22,768 bases of DNA from Isotricha intestinalis (lineage: Eukaryota; Ciliophora; Litostomatea; Vestibuliferida; Isotrichidae). Position numbers and translations under genes: made by a program. The stretch lies in assembly GCA_023807065.1 (NCBI GenBank), contig JAJJLU010000695.1:1-22768 (forward strand), written 5' to 3'. Under the pieces are notes generated by a model that did no database searches, was not told the origin of the DNA, and was given only the letters and a program-made list of their open reading frames with translations. Below are positions 7,469-17,242 of the stretch, piece by piece (within the stretch, counting starts at the first letter, position 1; each line of letters begins with the position of its first letter).

Positions 7469-10297
7469 ATGTTATACTCTTTAACAAAACCTAGACAAAG
7501 TAAAACAGAACAAAATTCAATAAGAAAATTAGATTCATCTTTAGGAAATAAAGAAACAAATAAATCAAATTTTGAAAAAAAAAATAGACAACATCAGCAA
7601 TTAAAAAATGATAATAAATTAAAAAAATTAGATTGTGAAATAGATAATTGTCAAAATGAAATAAGAAAAACAATAAATAAATTAAATGACAAAGAACAAA
7701 AAATTTATGAGATTCAAAAAAAAAATTTAGATATTTTTAAAAGAGAAATAATAAAATATCAAAATATTTATAATGAATTAAAAAATAAATGTGAGAAAGT
7801 AGAAAAACAATTAATTAAAAGTGAACAAGTTGAAGTTTTATTGTATAATCAAACATTTATGTTAAAAGAGGATTATTTATCTTGTAATAATGAATTAAAT
7901 ATATTAAGAGAAGAAGTAGAAGAAAATTTGGAAAATTTAAAACAATTAGAAAAAGATTATCCAAAAGAATATAAATTTATTCAAGAAGATTTTCAATTAG
8001 AAAATAAATTAAAAGATTTACAATTAAAATTAAATAATAATAATAATAGAATTAAATATATGAAAAAAGAAAATACTAATTTAGAAGATAATAGAGAACA
8101 ATTATTAAAACAAATTGTTATTATTCAAAATAATGATAATTCAAATAGAGAAATTAATAAATTAGAATCTGATTCAAAATTAAATAAATTAGAAAATGAA
8201 ATAACAAAATATATAATTGATTTATTAATTTGGAATAATTTAAAAGATATTATAAAAAATTTTTTTGGTACTTCACCTAAACAAAATGAAAAATTAATTA
8301 AATCTCTTCAAGATAATTTAAATATTGTAAAAGAAGAATTAAATGATTTTAAAAAAGAAAAGATTACTGAAAAAGGAATTATTGATGAAGAAATTGAGAA
8401 TATAAAAAATAAAAAAAATAAAAAATTGCTTTCAAGAGATGAACAAAACAAAGATTATAATAATATGTTAAATTTACAAGAAGAAAGTTCAAAGATTATT
8501 AGTATTCTTCAAGAAATTGAAAAAGATGAAAAAGAATTAGAAAATTTATTTAATAAATATATTTATTTAATAAAAAATAAAAATAATGATGAAGAAAATA
8601 ATTTTGAATTAAGATTTAAAAATGAAATAATAAATTTAATGACTAAAGATTCAAATTTAACAATGGAAGAATTGAAAAAAATATTAGATTTAATAGAAGA
8701 ATATTTTAAAGAATTAAATTTGAAAGAAAAAAAAATAAGTAAATTTAAAGAGCTTTCTTTTAATACAGGGAATCAATTAAATTCAATTAATCAAAATATA
8801 GATTTAATAAATGAAAAAATATTAAATAATGAAAATGAAATAAAAGAAAAAAAAGAAGAAAATATAAAATTAAAAAATGAAATAAAAGATGTTAATGAAA
8901 CAATGAAAATAAGAGATAAAAATTTAAGAGTTAATTTACAAACTTTAGGAGATGTTCAATTTAAATCTTATTTAGAAAATAATGAAGAAACTTTAAAAAA
9001 TATGAAAAAAATTTATGGAACAAAAATATGTGATAAAGTTTTTAAAGTTCAAAAAGAAAAATTTTTAGAAAATGTTATTTTAGATCATACTTATAAAAAA
9101 TCACAATTAAATGAATATGTTTCTTTTATAAATTCTTATAATGATAAATGTGAATTTTATAAAAAAGAAATGAATAATTTAGATAATATTTATAATAATT
9201 TATTACAAAAATTTCAACTATGTTTAAATTTTATTGATGAGAAGAAAAAAGAAAAAAAAATTTTAGACGAAGCTAAAAATGATTTAAAAAATAAAATACA
9301 ATTTACTTTAGACGATCAAGGCAAAGAAATAAAAGTTGAAAAAGAAAAATTGCAAAATGAATATGGAATAAATTTTTATATCCAAAAAATAAAAGAATTA
9401 AATAATCAATTAAATATATTAAATGAGAAAAAAAATTTACTATTACAGAACAATGAAAAACTAAAAAAAAATTATAATGATCAAGATTTAAATGTTCAAA
9501 ATTTAATTATTCCAAATATAAATTTAACAGAAAATCAAAGTAAATTAAATTATATTGAAAATATAAATGAAAATAATAATAATAATATATTAAGAACAAA
9601 AAATAAATCTCAACCAAAAAAAAAATATAATTTAATAAGTGTAAATGAAACAATAAAATCAACTTTAGAAAACTTTAATAAATTAGGAGGAGTAGAATTA
9701 AATAAAGAAAAAAAAGATTTAAATGCATATTATGAATCAAATACAAATTTAAATAATATAAATAATTTAAGTGATATTTCAATACCAAATAGGAATTCAA
9801 CTTTAATTCAAAAAATACGTCCTTTAATAAATGGATTAAATATTTATAAAAGATTTGATAATGTTAATTTAACTCTACTTCATAGAAAAAATTTTAATCC
9901 TTTAAAAGCTGATAAATTTCCTCCTGATGAATGTGGTTATATTATTAGAATTTTTAAATTAAACATTAAAAAAGAAACTTTAGAAATTAAAAAACCAGAA
10001 CAAAAAAGTAATAATCATTATGAAACTAGTATTTCTATTTATGATATTGAAGATATTTTTTTAGGAGAATTAGCTTCTAAATTATTAAAAGTTAAAGAAA
10101 AAAAAATTACTAAATTAGATAGAGAAAGTAAATTTCTTTTAAAATATGATTTTGTTTCTTTTACTTTGATAACTACAAATAAAAAAATTGATTTAATTGC
10201 TCCTGATTATATTTCTTTTATTAATTTTGATGCTGCTATTAAAAGTATTATTAGAAATCCTAATTCAATTTTAGAAAGTTGCAAATTCATTAATTAA
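7469..10297 (+). CDS. Long coiled-coil protein with C-terminal PH-like domain
   Basis: 942 residues, intact, from ATG 7469 to TAA. Residues about 35-700 are heptad-like, rich in Lys, Glu, Asn and Leu, with few prolines, as in long coiled-coil cytoskeletal or centrosome/flagellum-associated proteins. Residues about 700-805 are Asn-rich and less ordered. Residues about 808-940 read as a PH-like fold: RIFKLNIKKETLEI, then ISIYDIEDIFLG, then SFTLITTNKKIDLIAPDY and a closing helix with FDAAIKSIIRN. The pattern of strands, the DI..I..G turn and the final helix is what I know of PH domains in PLC-like and plant proteins; lipid binding is possible but not shown. It probably tethers a filament or membrane. 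It is the first of four intact plus-strand genes; more than 600 bases follow before the next. Confidence 0.75.
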   Translation: MLYSLTKPRQSKTEQNSIRKLDSSLGNKETNKSNFEKKNRQHQQLKNDNKLKKLDCEIDNCQNEIRKTINKLNDKEQKIYEIQKKNLDIFKREIIKYQNIYNELKNKCEKVEKQLIKSEQVEVLLYNQTFMLKEDYLSCNNELNILREEVEENLENLKQLEKDYPKEYKFIQEDFQLENKLKDLQLKLNNNNNRIKYMKKENTNLEDNREQLLKQIVIIQNNDNSNREINKLESDSKLNKLENEITKYIIDLLIWNNLKDIIKNFFGTSPKQNEKLIKSLQDNLNIVKEELNDFKKEKITEKGIIDEEIENIKNKKNKKLLSRDEQNKDYNNMLNLQEESSKIISILQEIEKDEKELENLFNKYIYLIKNKNNDEENNFELRFKNEIINLMTKDSNLTMEELKKILDLIEEYFKELNLKEKKISKFKELSFNTGNQLNSINQNIDLINEKILNNENEIKEKKEENIKLKNEIKDVNETMKIRDKNLRVNLQTLGDVQFKSYLENNEETLKNMKKIYGTKICDKVFKVQKEKFLENVILDHTYKKSQLNEYVSFINSYNDKCEFYKKEMNNLDNIYNNLLQKFQLCLNFIDEKKKEKKILDEAKNDLKNKIQFTLDDQGKEIKVEKEKLQNEYGINFYIQKIKELNNQLNILNEKKNLLLQNNEKLKKNYNDQDLNVQNLIIPNINLTENQSKLNYIENINENNNNNILRTKNKSQPKKKYNLISVNETIKSTLENFNKLGGVELNKEKKDLNAYYESNTNLNNINNLSDISIPNRNSTLIQKIRPLINGLNIYKRFDNVNLTLLHRKNFNPLKADKFPPDECGYIIRIFKLNIKKETLEIKKPEQKSNNHYETSISIYDIEDIFLGELASKLLKVKEKKITKLDRESKFLLKYDFVSFTLITTNKKIDLIAPDYISFINFDAAIKSIIRNPNSILESCKFIN

Positions 10298-10912
10298 AGA
10301 AAAAATATAATAATAATTTTTCTAGATTGAAGATTTATTTAATTTTTTTTAAATTTTTCAAATTTTTAATTAATTTTTATTTTACTTTTCAATATGTAAA
10401 ACTCTAATGATAATAAATATATTTTACATTTTTTTTTCAAAAAAAATACTATTTTAAATAAAAGGATTTTAATAAATATTTTATAAAAGAAACAAATAAA
10501 ATATAAATTTTAAAAATTTCATAAAATTGAACATAATAAAACTGACAATTCAAATAATAATTTAATTGATTATTTCCAATATTTAATAAATGAAATTGAC
10601 ATTTGTGTATCTCAAAAAAATTTAATGCACTCATTAAAAACACTTTATTGTAAAATTTAGATAAATTGAATTAAAAAAAATTGGATAATGCGATACTTTT
10701 CATCTTTTTGGGCGATTGCCAAAAACATTTTCAAACATATAAAACTGCAACGGCTTTTTCTCACTTGTGGGATATATTACATTTTTTCCCCTTCATCCTT
10801 TACCAATGGAGAAGAAAATCAAAATTTGTCCAAAATTAAAATATTTAATAAAATTAATAAAAAAAGTAAATAAATAAATAAAAAATTCAAAATAAAAAAT
10901 AAATATTTCCAA
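10298..10912. promoter_or_regulatory. Spacer with a GC-richer patch and a TTGG...CCAA palindrome upstream of the RING gene
   Basis: Most of this spacer is plain A/T sequence. Bases about 10685-10815 are clearly richer in G and C and contain cg, cgg and gcg words that are rare elsewhere. Within it tttttgg (10705-10711) and ccaaaaa (10719-10725) form an inverted repeat, like a two-fold protein-binding site. A 61-codon ORF (10688-10873, MRYFSSFWAIAKNIFKHIKL...) covers the patch; its codon use is unlike the neighbours, so I treat it as a possible upstream ORF at most. Function unknown. Confidence 0.35.
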
Positions 10913-12541
10913 ATGGAAAAAATAGAAAAAAATGAAATATCAAATCCAGAAGAAATTCTATTATTAGATTCTTTAGAATGTCCAATAGATAATATAATTC
11001 CTTTAAAACCATATATGTGTTCAAAATGTCATACAATATTTTGTAAAGAATGTATAGAAAAATGGAAAGAAAAATCAAATGATTGTCCAATGAGATGTTC
11101 TCCTTTTAATATTATTGAAATAAAAAACTCAATAATAAATCAACAATTAAATTTAATAAAAGTAAATTGTAAATTTATGAAAAATGGTTGTTCTGCAAAA
11201 ATATTATTAAAAGAAATAAAAATACATGAAGATTATTGTAATTATAGAGAAATTAATTGTGATAAATGTAATGAAAGAATAATATTTTTAGAAAAACTAA
11301 ATCATTTAAAATTAAATTGTGAAAAAAATAAAATTCAATGTTTTATATGTGAAAAATTATTATTTTTAAATGAAATAGAAGAACACATAATTAAATGTGA
11401 AAAAAATAATTTTATTGATTGTGAAGAATGTTTAAATTATCATCTAAGAAAAGAAGATTGTGTTGGAGAATTAAAAAAATGTTCAAATTGTTTAGTTGAT
11501 GTTATTGAAGATGATACTGAAAATCATAATTGTGTTTCTGAAGATTCTTTTATTGAATTATATACACATTATAATGAAATGGTTTCTAAATATGAAAGAA
11601 CTTTAAATACTCATATTAAAAATATTATTCATAAAATGAAAATTTTTAATCGAAATTTTAAAGAAAAAATTGAAGAAATGATTAATTTAATGAAAGATAA
11701 ACAAAGTTATATTGAAAGTGAATTAATTATTGAAAATAAGGAAGTTGAAAATTTGAAAAATTATAAAAAAAAAAAATTAATGGAAGAAATATTTAAATTA
11801 AATAATGAAGTTTTATTGATTGGAAAAAAAGTTGAAGAATTAAATGATAATGAAAATAATTTTGATTTAAGTATTATAAATTTGAAAGATAAATTTAAAG
11901 TAGAATTATCAGAAAAATTAGATTTTCAAGAAAAAAAAAATGAATTTCAAAAATATTTAATTGATACATTATTTTTAGAAAATAAAGATAAGATAAGTCC
12001 AACATTAGATTTAGGAAAATTAGATAAAAATGAAGAAATAAAAGAGAGAAAAAATGAAGATAAAAGAAATGAAATTAAAAATAAATCAATATGTGATTTT
12101 TGTAATGTAACAAATATATGTTATTTACAATGTAATAAATGTAAAAAAATATTATGTCAAAAATGTGCAAAAATTTGTTCTAATGATGATAATCATAATT
12201 ATAATAAAGAAAATGAAAATTATCAATTAGATATTAGTGAAAGAAATAAAAGAAAATTTATTTTTTGTGTTAATTGCTTAAAAAAATGTTATATTTGTCC
12301 TAGATTTTCTTGTGAGAAATGTATTCATAAATGTTATAATAAAAATTGTAATACAAAAATTTGTTATTTTTGCTTTATTAGAAATCAAGGACAATTTGTT
12401 AATAAAAAAAATGATGAAGATTGTAAAATTATTAAATGTTATAAATGTAAAAATTTAACTTGTGTTATGGCCAGTTGTAATTTAAGAAGAAGACGATATT
12501 GTGTTAATTGTTTTAGAATAATTATTCCTTATAAAAAATAA
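10913..12541 (+). CDS. RING-variant / TRAF-type zinc-finger coiled-coil protein
   Basis: 542 residues, ATG 10913 to TAA. Residues 23-62 form a RING-like finger: C23, D26, C36, C39, H40, C44, C47, C58, C62. The usual second Cys (CPIC) is Asp here (CPID), so one zinc site is altered. Residues about 84-190 hold TRAF-type zinc fingers (NCKFMKNGC, then L..I..HEDYC.YREINC..C, and two more such units). Residues about 215-365 are coiled coil. Residues about 392-540 are a Cys-rich tail with many CxxC pairs (CDFC, CNKCKKILCQKC, CVNC, CEKC, CYKC, CVNCF) that I cannot match to one domain. The order RING, TRAF-zf, coil matches TRAF-like E3 ligases or adaptors of amoebae and ciliates; no MATH domain is present. 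An E3 or scaffold role is inference. The next gene follows 57 bases on. Confidence 0.8.
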   Translation: MEKIEKNEISNPEEILLLDSLECPIDNIIPLKPYMCSKCHTIFCKECIEKWKEKSNDCPMRCSPFNIIEIKNSIINQQLNLIKVNCKFMKNGCSAKILLKEIKIHEDYCNYREINCDKCNERIIFLEKLNHLKLNCEKNKIQCFICEKLLFLNEIEEHIIKCEKNNFIDCEECLNYHLRKEDCVGELKKCSNCLVDVIEDDTENHNCVSEDSFIELYTHYNEMVSKYERTLNTHIKNIIHKMKIFNRNFKEKIEEMINLMKDKQSYIESELIIENKEVENLKNYKKKKLMEEIFKLNNEVLLIGKKVEELNDNENNFDLSIINLKDKFKVELSEKLDFQEKKNEFQKYLIDTLFLENKDKISPTLDLGKLDKNEEIKERKNEDKRNEIKNKSICDFCNVTNICYLQCNKCKKILCQKCAKICSNDDNHNYNKENENYQLDISERNKRKFIFCVNCLKKCYICPRFSCEKCIHKCYNKNCNTKICYFCFIRNQGQFVNKKNDEDCKIIKCYKCKNLTCVMASCNLRRRRYCVNCFRIIIPYKK

Positions 12542-12598
12542 ATTTTATTTATTCTTTCAATGTTTTTTTTATTTGTCAAATATTTTTTTTTAAAAAAA

Positions 12599-13387
12599 AT
12601 GATGAAAAAAAAAAAAGAAATATTGAATAATAAAAAATATGAATATGGGGCATATTTTAAACATATAGATTTATATAAAAAATTAATTGATTTGATGTCA
12701 ATAATTCCAAGTGAAAGATTAGGTTTAAAAGGAATATATTTTCAAGATAATAAAGAAGAAAATAAAAAATATAGAAATTCAACAATATCTTTTATTCATA
12801 AAAAAACAAATTTTATAAAATCTAATTCTGGAGTTTTTGAAGATTCAGATAAAAAAATTAATTATTTTAATAACTCTAAAGATGAAAATTGTTTTATTAC
12901 ACTTCCAAAAATAATTAATTTAAAAAGAAAAAATATATATTTATTTACTGCTAATAAAACTGTCTCTGATTTTTTTAAAGATTTTAAATCCAGAAATAAT
13001 GTTAAATTTCTAAATAAAATTCAAAACACTAAAGATTCTCAAACCATTGATATAAATAATTTAGATTTTTTAAAAAATAATAAAAAGTATTATCAATTTT
13101 ATTTTAATGACCAAATGAAAATTAAAAGAGATAATTCTAGTTATTCAAATAGAAAACTATTTAAACATTTTAAAAATGAAAAAATTCATCATAATAAAAA
13201 TTTATCGAATTATTGGAATAAAATTTTTCAAAAAAAAACTTTTTCAATTGAAAATGAAAAAAACAATGAAATTAGTAATTTAAAAACTATTGAAAATAAT
13301 AAACGTATTTCGCCTTTTTCATCTAATCGAAATAAAAAACCAATTAGAATTTTTAAAAAAGTTACTTTTAAAATGAGTAAAAATTGA
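12599..13387 (+). CDS. Basic, Asn/Lys-rich hypothetical protein
   Basis: An open frame begins at ATG 12560, but the first 13 codons (MFFLFVKYFFLKK) are T-run sequence typical of a 5' leader; ATG 12599 or 12602 is the likelier start, giving about 262 residues ending at TGA. It is rich in Lys and Asn with a basic C-terminus (NKKPIRIFKKVTFKMSKN). The stretch YGAYFKHIDLYKKLIDLMSI and IIPSERLGLKGIYFQDN near the start is the most ordered part. I do not recognise a domain. It sits close behind the RING/TRAF gene on the same strand, so shared transcription is possible but not shown. Confidence 0.6.
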   Translation: MMKKKKEILNNKKYEYGAYFKHIDLYKKLIDLMSIIPSERLGLKGIYFQDNKEENKKYRNSTISFIHKKTNFIKSNSGVFEDSDKKINYFNNSKDENCFITLPKIINLKRKNIYLFTANKTVSDFFKDFKSRNNVKFLNKIQNTKDSQTIDINNLDFLKNNKKYYQFYFNDQMKIKRDNSSYSNRKLFKHFKNEKIHHNKNLSNYWNKIFQKKTFSIENEKNNEISNLKTIENNKRISPFSSNRNKKPIRIFKKVTFKMSKN

Positions 13388-13703
13388 AAATATAATTTAT
13401 ATATATAAAAAGGTTATTTTAGAATATTAGCTCATAAAAATAAAATATAATCAATTAATTAATATATAAATAAATATATGGAATTCTAAAATTAATGAAT
13501 GAAATAAAAAAATAATACATAGTAGAATTGATTTTATTTATAAAATATTCATGATAAAAATAAATTAATTAAATTGAATTTTAAAAATTTTATTTTAAAT
13601 CAATATATAGAATAATTTGAGATATAATTTTAATTTAAAATTAAATAAAAAAGAAATAAAAAAGAAAAAAAATAATAAATTATTATTATATAAAATAATA
13701 AAA
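13388..13703. other. AT-rich spacer and 5' leader before the Asn-rich gene
   Basis: No gene or motif is evident. The last 87 bases are open in the frame of the next gene (Lys/Asn codons) but begin at TTG, so I treat them as leader. Confidence 0.45.
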
Positions 13704-16628
13704 ATGTATCAAAGATTATACAATAATAATTATATTCAACCAAACGGAACAATAATAGATAATTGGAATGATGAAGAATCTTTTCGTCAAAGAACAAGGA
13801 CTTCTCGTTTAACACCAAATAAAAATTTTTTAAAAAAATATATTGATTATGAAAATATTATTCCAAAACCAAGAGAAGAATCTTTTAAAAGAACTATTAA
13901 TGAAGATAATGGATTTTATAATTATAATACTGAAGGTAATTTTAAAAATTATGATAAAAGATATATTGAAGGAATTAGAGAAAGTCAATTAAATAAATAT
14001 TTAGATGAAAAAATAGAAAGATTAAAAAAAATAAAAAATTCTTTAAGACCTCAAAGATTTATTGAAACTAAAAATATAAATACTTTTAATAATAAAAGTA
14101 CAATTATTCCTCAAAAATATAGTTTTGATAATTATAGTTTGTGTAATGAAAACGATAGATTTACTTTTACTAATTATCAACAAGATAAATCAAAAAGAAT
14201 TTCTGAAGATAAGAAAATTTATATTGATCAAAAATTAAATAATAAAAATAATAGAAATAATATAATAAATGGAAATGGAGGAACTTATCCAAAATACATT
14301 TATAATATGAATACTATTCAAAATAATATTAATAATAATAATTTTAATAATAATAATAATTATAAATATAATAATTTAAATAATAACACAAAAAATAATA
14401 ATTATAATAATAATAATATTAATAATAATGTTCTTGTTCAAAAAATAAATAATCAAATCCCAAAAAGAAATAATTATTTTCAGAAAATAAATGTTGCAAA
14501 TATAACTTTTACACCAGGATTAAATGAAATTAAATTTTCTGATTATAATATTGGAAAAGTATCTATTCAAATAAATGGGCATCAAAATAAAAAAAAAGAA
14601 AAAGAAATAGAAAAAAAAATTAATGATAATAATAAAAATTCAGGTGATTCAGATAATTTAGATGATATTGCAGATGATTTAATTAAAGCTTTTGATTTAG
14701 AAAATAATAATTCTGAAAGTAATTCAAATCAAATGTCTTTTAATTCTGATTTACAAAATTTAAAAGAAGATTTAATTAATAAAAAGCAAAAAATAATTTC
14801 CAATTTTGACGATAATAAAGTTATAAATGTAATTAATGAAATTAATTATATTAAAGAAAATAAAGGAGAAAAAATTAATCAAAGTTTAAATAAAAGTAAA
14901 GATATTATAGAAAATTCAGATAGTAAAAATATTATTGAAGATTTAAACGATAAAAAAGATGATAAAAATAATGAAGAGAATTTAAATAATGAAAATAATA
15001 ATAATAATAATGAAAATAATAATAATAATAATAATAATAGTGAAAATAAAAGTGAAATTAATGAAGAAATTGAAAATAATGAAAAAGAAGAAAATGAAAA
15101 TGAAGAAAAAGAAGGAAATGAATTTGAAGAAAAAGAAAAAGATAATAATAATATTGAAAATGATGAAGAAAATGAATTTATTAAAGAAAATATTTTAAAA
15201 GATAATGAAAAAGAAAATCAAAATAAAATTAATGAAGAAAATATAAATAATAAATCAGATAATAATCTAATTACAGATGAAAAATTTAATACTCTAGAAA
15301 CAAATAAAGATTATCATTTAGAAAAGATAAAAATTGAAGAAAAATTTAATACAATAGAAAATATAGATAATGATAAAAATCTTTTAAATTTAAAAACAAA
15401 TAAAATTAAAAATGAGAAAAATAGTAATAGTTTAAACAATAGTAAAATATTAAAAACAAATAAAAAATTAGAAATAATAAATGATGGTAAAGAATTAAGA
15501 AATAAAAGTTTAAATTCAAGTAGAGAAATAAGATTAAATAAAGAAGGAAATAATAATAAAAATAATCCATATCCCAAAAATAAAAATAATAATATAAAGG
15601 CAAACAATAATAATATTAAAAACAATAATAATCAAAAAGAAAAAAAAGACAATAGTCTGAATAAAAATTTAAAATCAAATGAAAAAATAAAAAATAATAT
15701 TAATAATAAAAATAATAATAATTTAAATAAAAGAAATGATACTCCTTTAAAGAAAAATTTATTAGAAAAAAATAAAAGTAAAACTCCAAATTTAAATATT
15801 CAAAAAGAACAAGAAAAAAATATGAATAAAAAAATTCCTCAAAAAAGTTTATCTCAAAGTGAATTAGTGAAAAAAAATATAAAAGAAGATTTAAAATCAA
15901 AAAATTCAAATGAAAAAAAACAACAAATAAAACAAATAATAAAATCAAATAATCAGAATTTAAAAAATCAAAATAAAGAAAATATAAATAATAAAGTAAA
16001 AAAAAATAATTTAAATAAAAACGAAAAAAATGAAGAAAAAATAAATGATAAAAAAATAAAAGAAGAAAAAAGAAATAAAACAAAAGAAGAAGAAGAAGAA
16101 GAATTAGAAGATGAAATATTAAATCAAATAATTCAAAAAGCAGAAAAACAAAAAAATAAACCAAAACATATAACAATAAATAAAGATTTAAATATTGAAA
16201 TAAATTATAATGAAGAAGAAGAAATAACAAAATTAAATATATTCAATCCAAAAAAAAATAAGATTTCTTCTTTTAAAGAAAAAGATATCAAAGAATATGA
16301 AAAACTTTTAAAAAGTAATAAACAACCAAAATCAATTTTAATTCCATTTAATAAAGAAAATATATTAATTGATGAAAATTATATTTCTGCTGAATTTAAA
16401 GAAGAAGAACAATTATGTAATTATATTCCTAAAGAAGAAGATTATGAAGAAGAAGATGAGGAAGAAGAATATTATAAACCTAAACCAAAAAAAAAAAAAA
16501 TCAAATCTAATAGTGTTATTGGAAAATTACAAGCTATGTTTGATAATGATGAAGAAGAAGAATCTTTTGATAATGAGGATTATGATGATGATGATTTTGA
16601 TAATAAAAAAAGAAAATCTTCTATTTAA
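13704..16628 (+). CDS. Asn-rich, largely disordered protein with acidic C-terminal tail
   Basis: I place the start at ATG 13704 (MYQRLYNNNYIQPNG); the open frame upstream begins only at a TTG. This gives 974 residues to TAA. The N-terminus is mixed and Arg-rich (ESFRQRTRTSRLTPNKNF). A short, more ordered patch (about residues 256-296: NVANITFTPGLNEIKFSDYN) is followed by long Asn, Lys and Glu tracts. The last 200 residues contain conserved-looking motifs: LEDEILNQIIQKAEKQ, a Pro/Lys cluster KPKPKKKKIKS that fits a nuclear localisation signal, SVIGKLQAMFDND, and a Glu/Asp tail. Such proteins occur in Dictyostelium- and Plasmodium-like AT-rich genomes. A nuclear role is only suggested by the basic cluster. 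No enzyme domain is visible. Confidence 0.7.
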   Translation: MYQRLYNNNYIQPNGTIIDNWNDEESFRQRTRTSRLTPNKNFLKKYIDYENIIPKPREESFKRTINEDNGFYNYNTEGNFKNYDKRYIEGIRESQLNKYLDEKIERLKKIKNSLRPQRFIETKNINTFNNKSTIIPQKYSFDNYSLCNENDRFTFTNYQQDKSKRISEDKKIYIDQKLNNKNNRNNIINGNGGTYPKYIYNMNTIQNNINNNNFNNNNNYKYNNLNNNTKNNNYNNNNINNNVLVQKINNQIPKRNNYFQKINVANITFTPGLNEIKFSDYNIGKVSIQINGHQNKKKEKEIEKKINDNNKNSGDSDNLDDIADDLIKAFDLENNNSESNSNQMSFNSDLQNLKEDLINKKQKIISNFDDNKVINVINEINYIKENKGEKINQSLNKSKDIIENSDSKNIIEDLNDKKDDKNNEENLNNENNNNNNENNNNNNNNSENKSEINEEIENNEKEENENEEKEGNEFEEKEKDNNNIENDEENEFIKENILKDNEKENQNKINEENINNKSDNNLITDEKFNTLETNKDYHLEKIKIEEKFNTIENIDNDKNLLNLKTNKIKNEKNSNSLNNSKILKTNKKLEIINDGKELRNKSLNSSREIRLNKEGNNNKNNPYPKNKNNNIKANNNNIKNNNNQKEKKDNSLNKNLKSNEKIKNNINNKNNNNLNKRNDTPLKKNLLEKNKSKTPNLNIQKEQEKNMNKKIPQKSLSQSELVKKNIKEDLKSKNSNEKKQQIKQIIKSNNQNLKNQNKENINNKVKKNNLNKNEKNEEKINDKKIKEEKRNKTKEEEEEELEDEILNQIIQKAEKQKNKPKHITINKDLNIEINYNEEEEITKLNIFNPKKNKISSFKEKDIKEYEKLLKSNKQPKSILIPFNKENILIDENYISAEFKEEEQLCNYIPKEEDYEEEDEEEEYYKPKPKKKKIKSNSVIGKLQAMFDNDEEEESFDNEDYDDDDFDNKKRKSSI

Positions 16629-17242
16629 TTTAATGGGTATATTTTCTTTTTTTTTTAGTATTTTTAAAATAATTATTTGGTTTATGTTTTTATTATTTTA
16701 TTTACTTTTTTTAAATTTTATTTATTAATTTATTATTAAATAATTATTATTTTTTAAAAACCATTAAATAAATATATTTCAATATGGAAAATTTTAAATT
16801 TTTCTTTAATTATTTTTGTTTTTTTAATTTTTGCTTTATTTATAAAAAGAAAAAAGAGAATAATATCATTTAGATACTTCCAAATTAGAAGAAATATAAT
16901 AATAAATAATACGTTCAAGAAATATATTTAATTAAAAAAAGAAAATATAGACAAAGCAAGTAAAAAGACAAATTTATCTCCGGGAAAATTAACTATTAAT
17001 TTTTTTTACATTAGTTGATTTAACAAATAAAGAATCATTCAAATTAATGAATTGAAAGAACAAATATAATAAGAAGGTAAATAAAATATTATTATTTTTG
17101 TCCTTATTTAGAGCTTTTTTTTATTTTAAATTATTTATCATTTTTTTTCCTTGATTCAGACATTTATTGTTATAATTTTGAATTAATTTTTAAATATATT
17201 AAAGATTTAAAAAAGATAAAAAATAATAAAATTTAATGAAAA
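16629..17242. other. AT-rich spacer at the edge of the subtelomeric zone
   Basis: I see no gene. Bases about 17074-17110 (gtaaataaaa...ttatttag) look like a short GT-AG intron but have no open exon on either side. Confidence 0.4.

Noticed and set aside
7469..16628. Ciliate-like code with TAA/TAG as Gln
   Set aside because: Four large genes use CAA for Gln throughout and have no internal TAA or TAG.
14989..16728. Several ORFs on both strands inside and past the Asn-rich gene
   Set aside because: They are poly-Ile, Leu or Phe readings of AAT/AAA/GAA repeats, typical shadows of low-complexity coding DNA.
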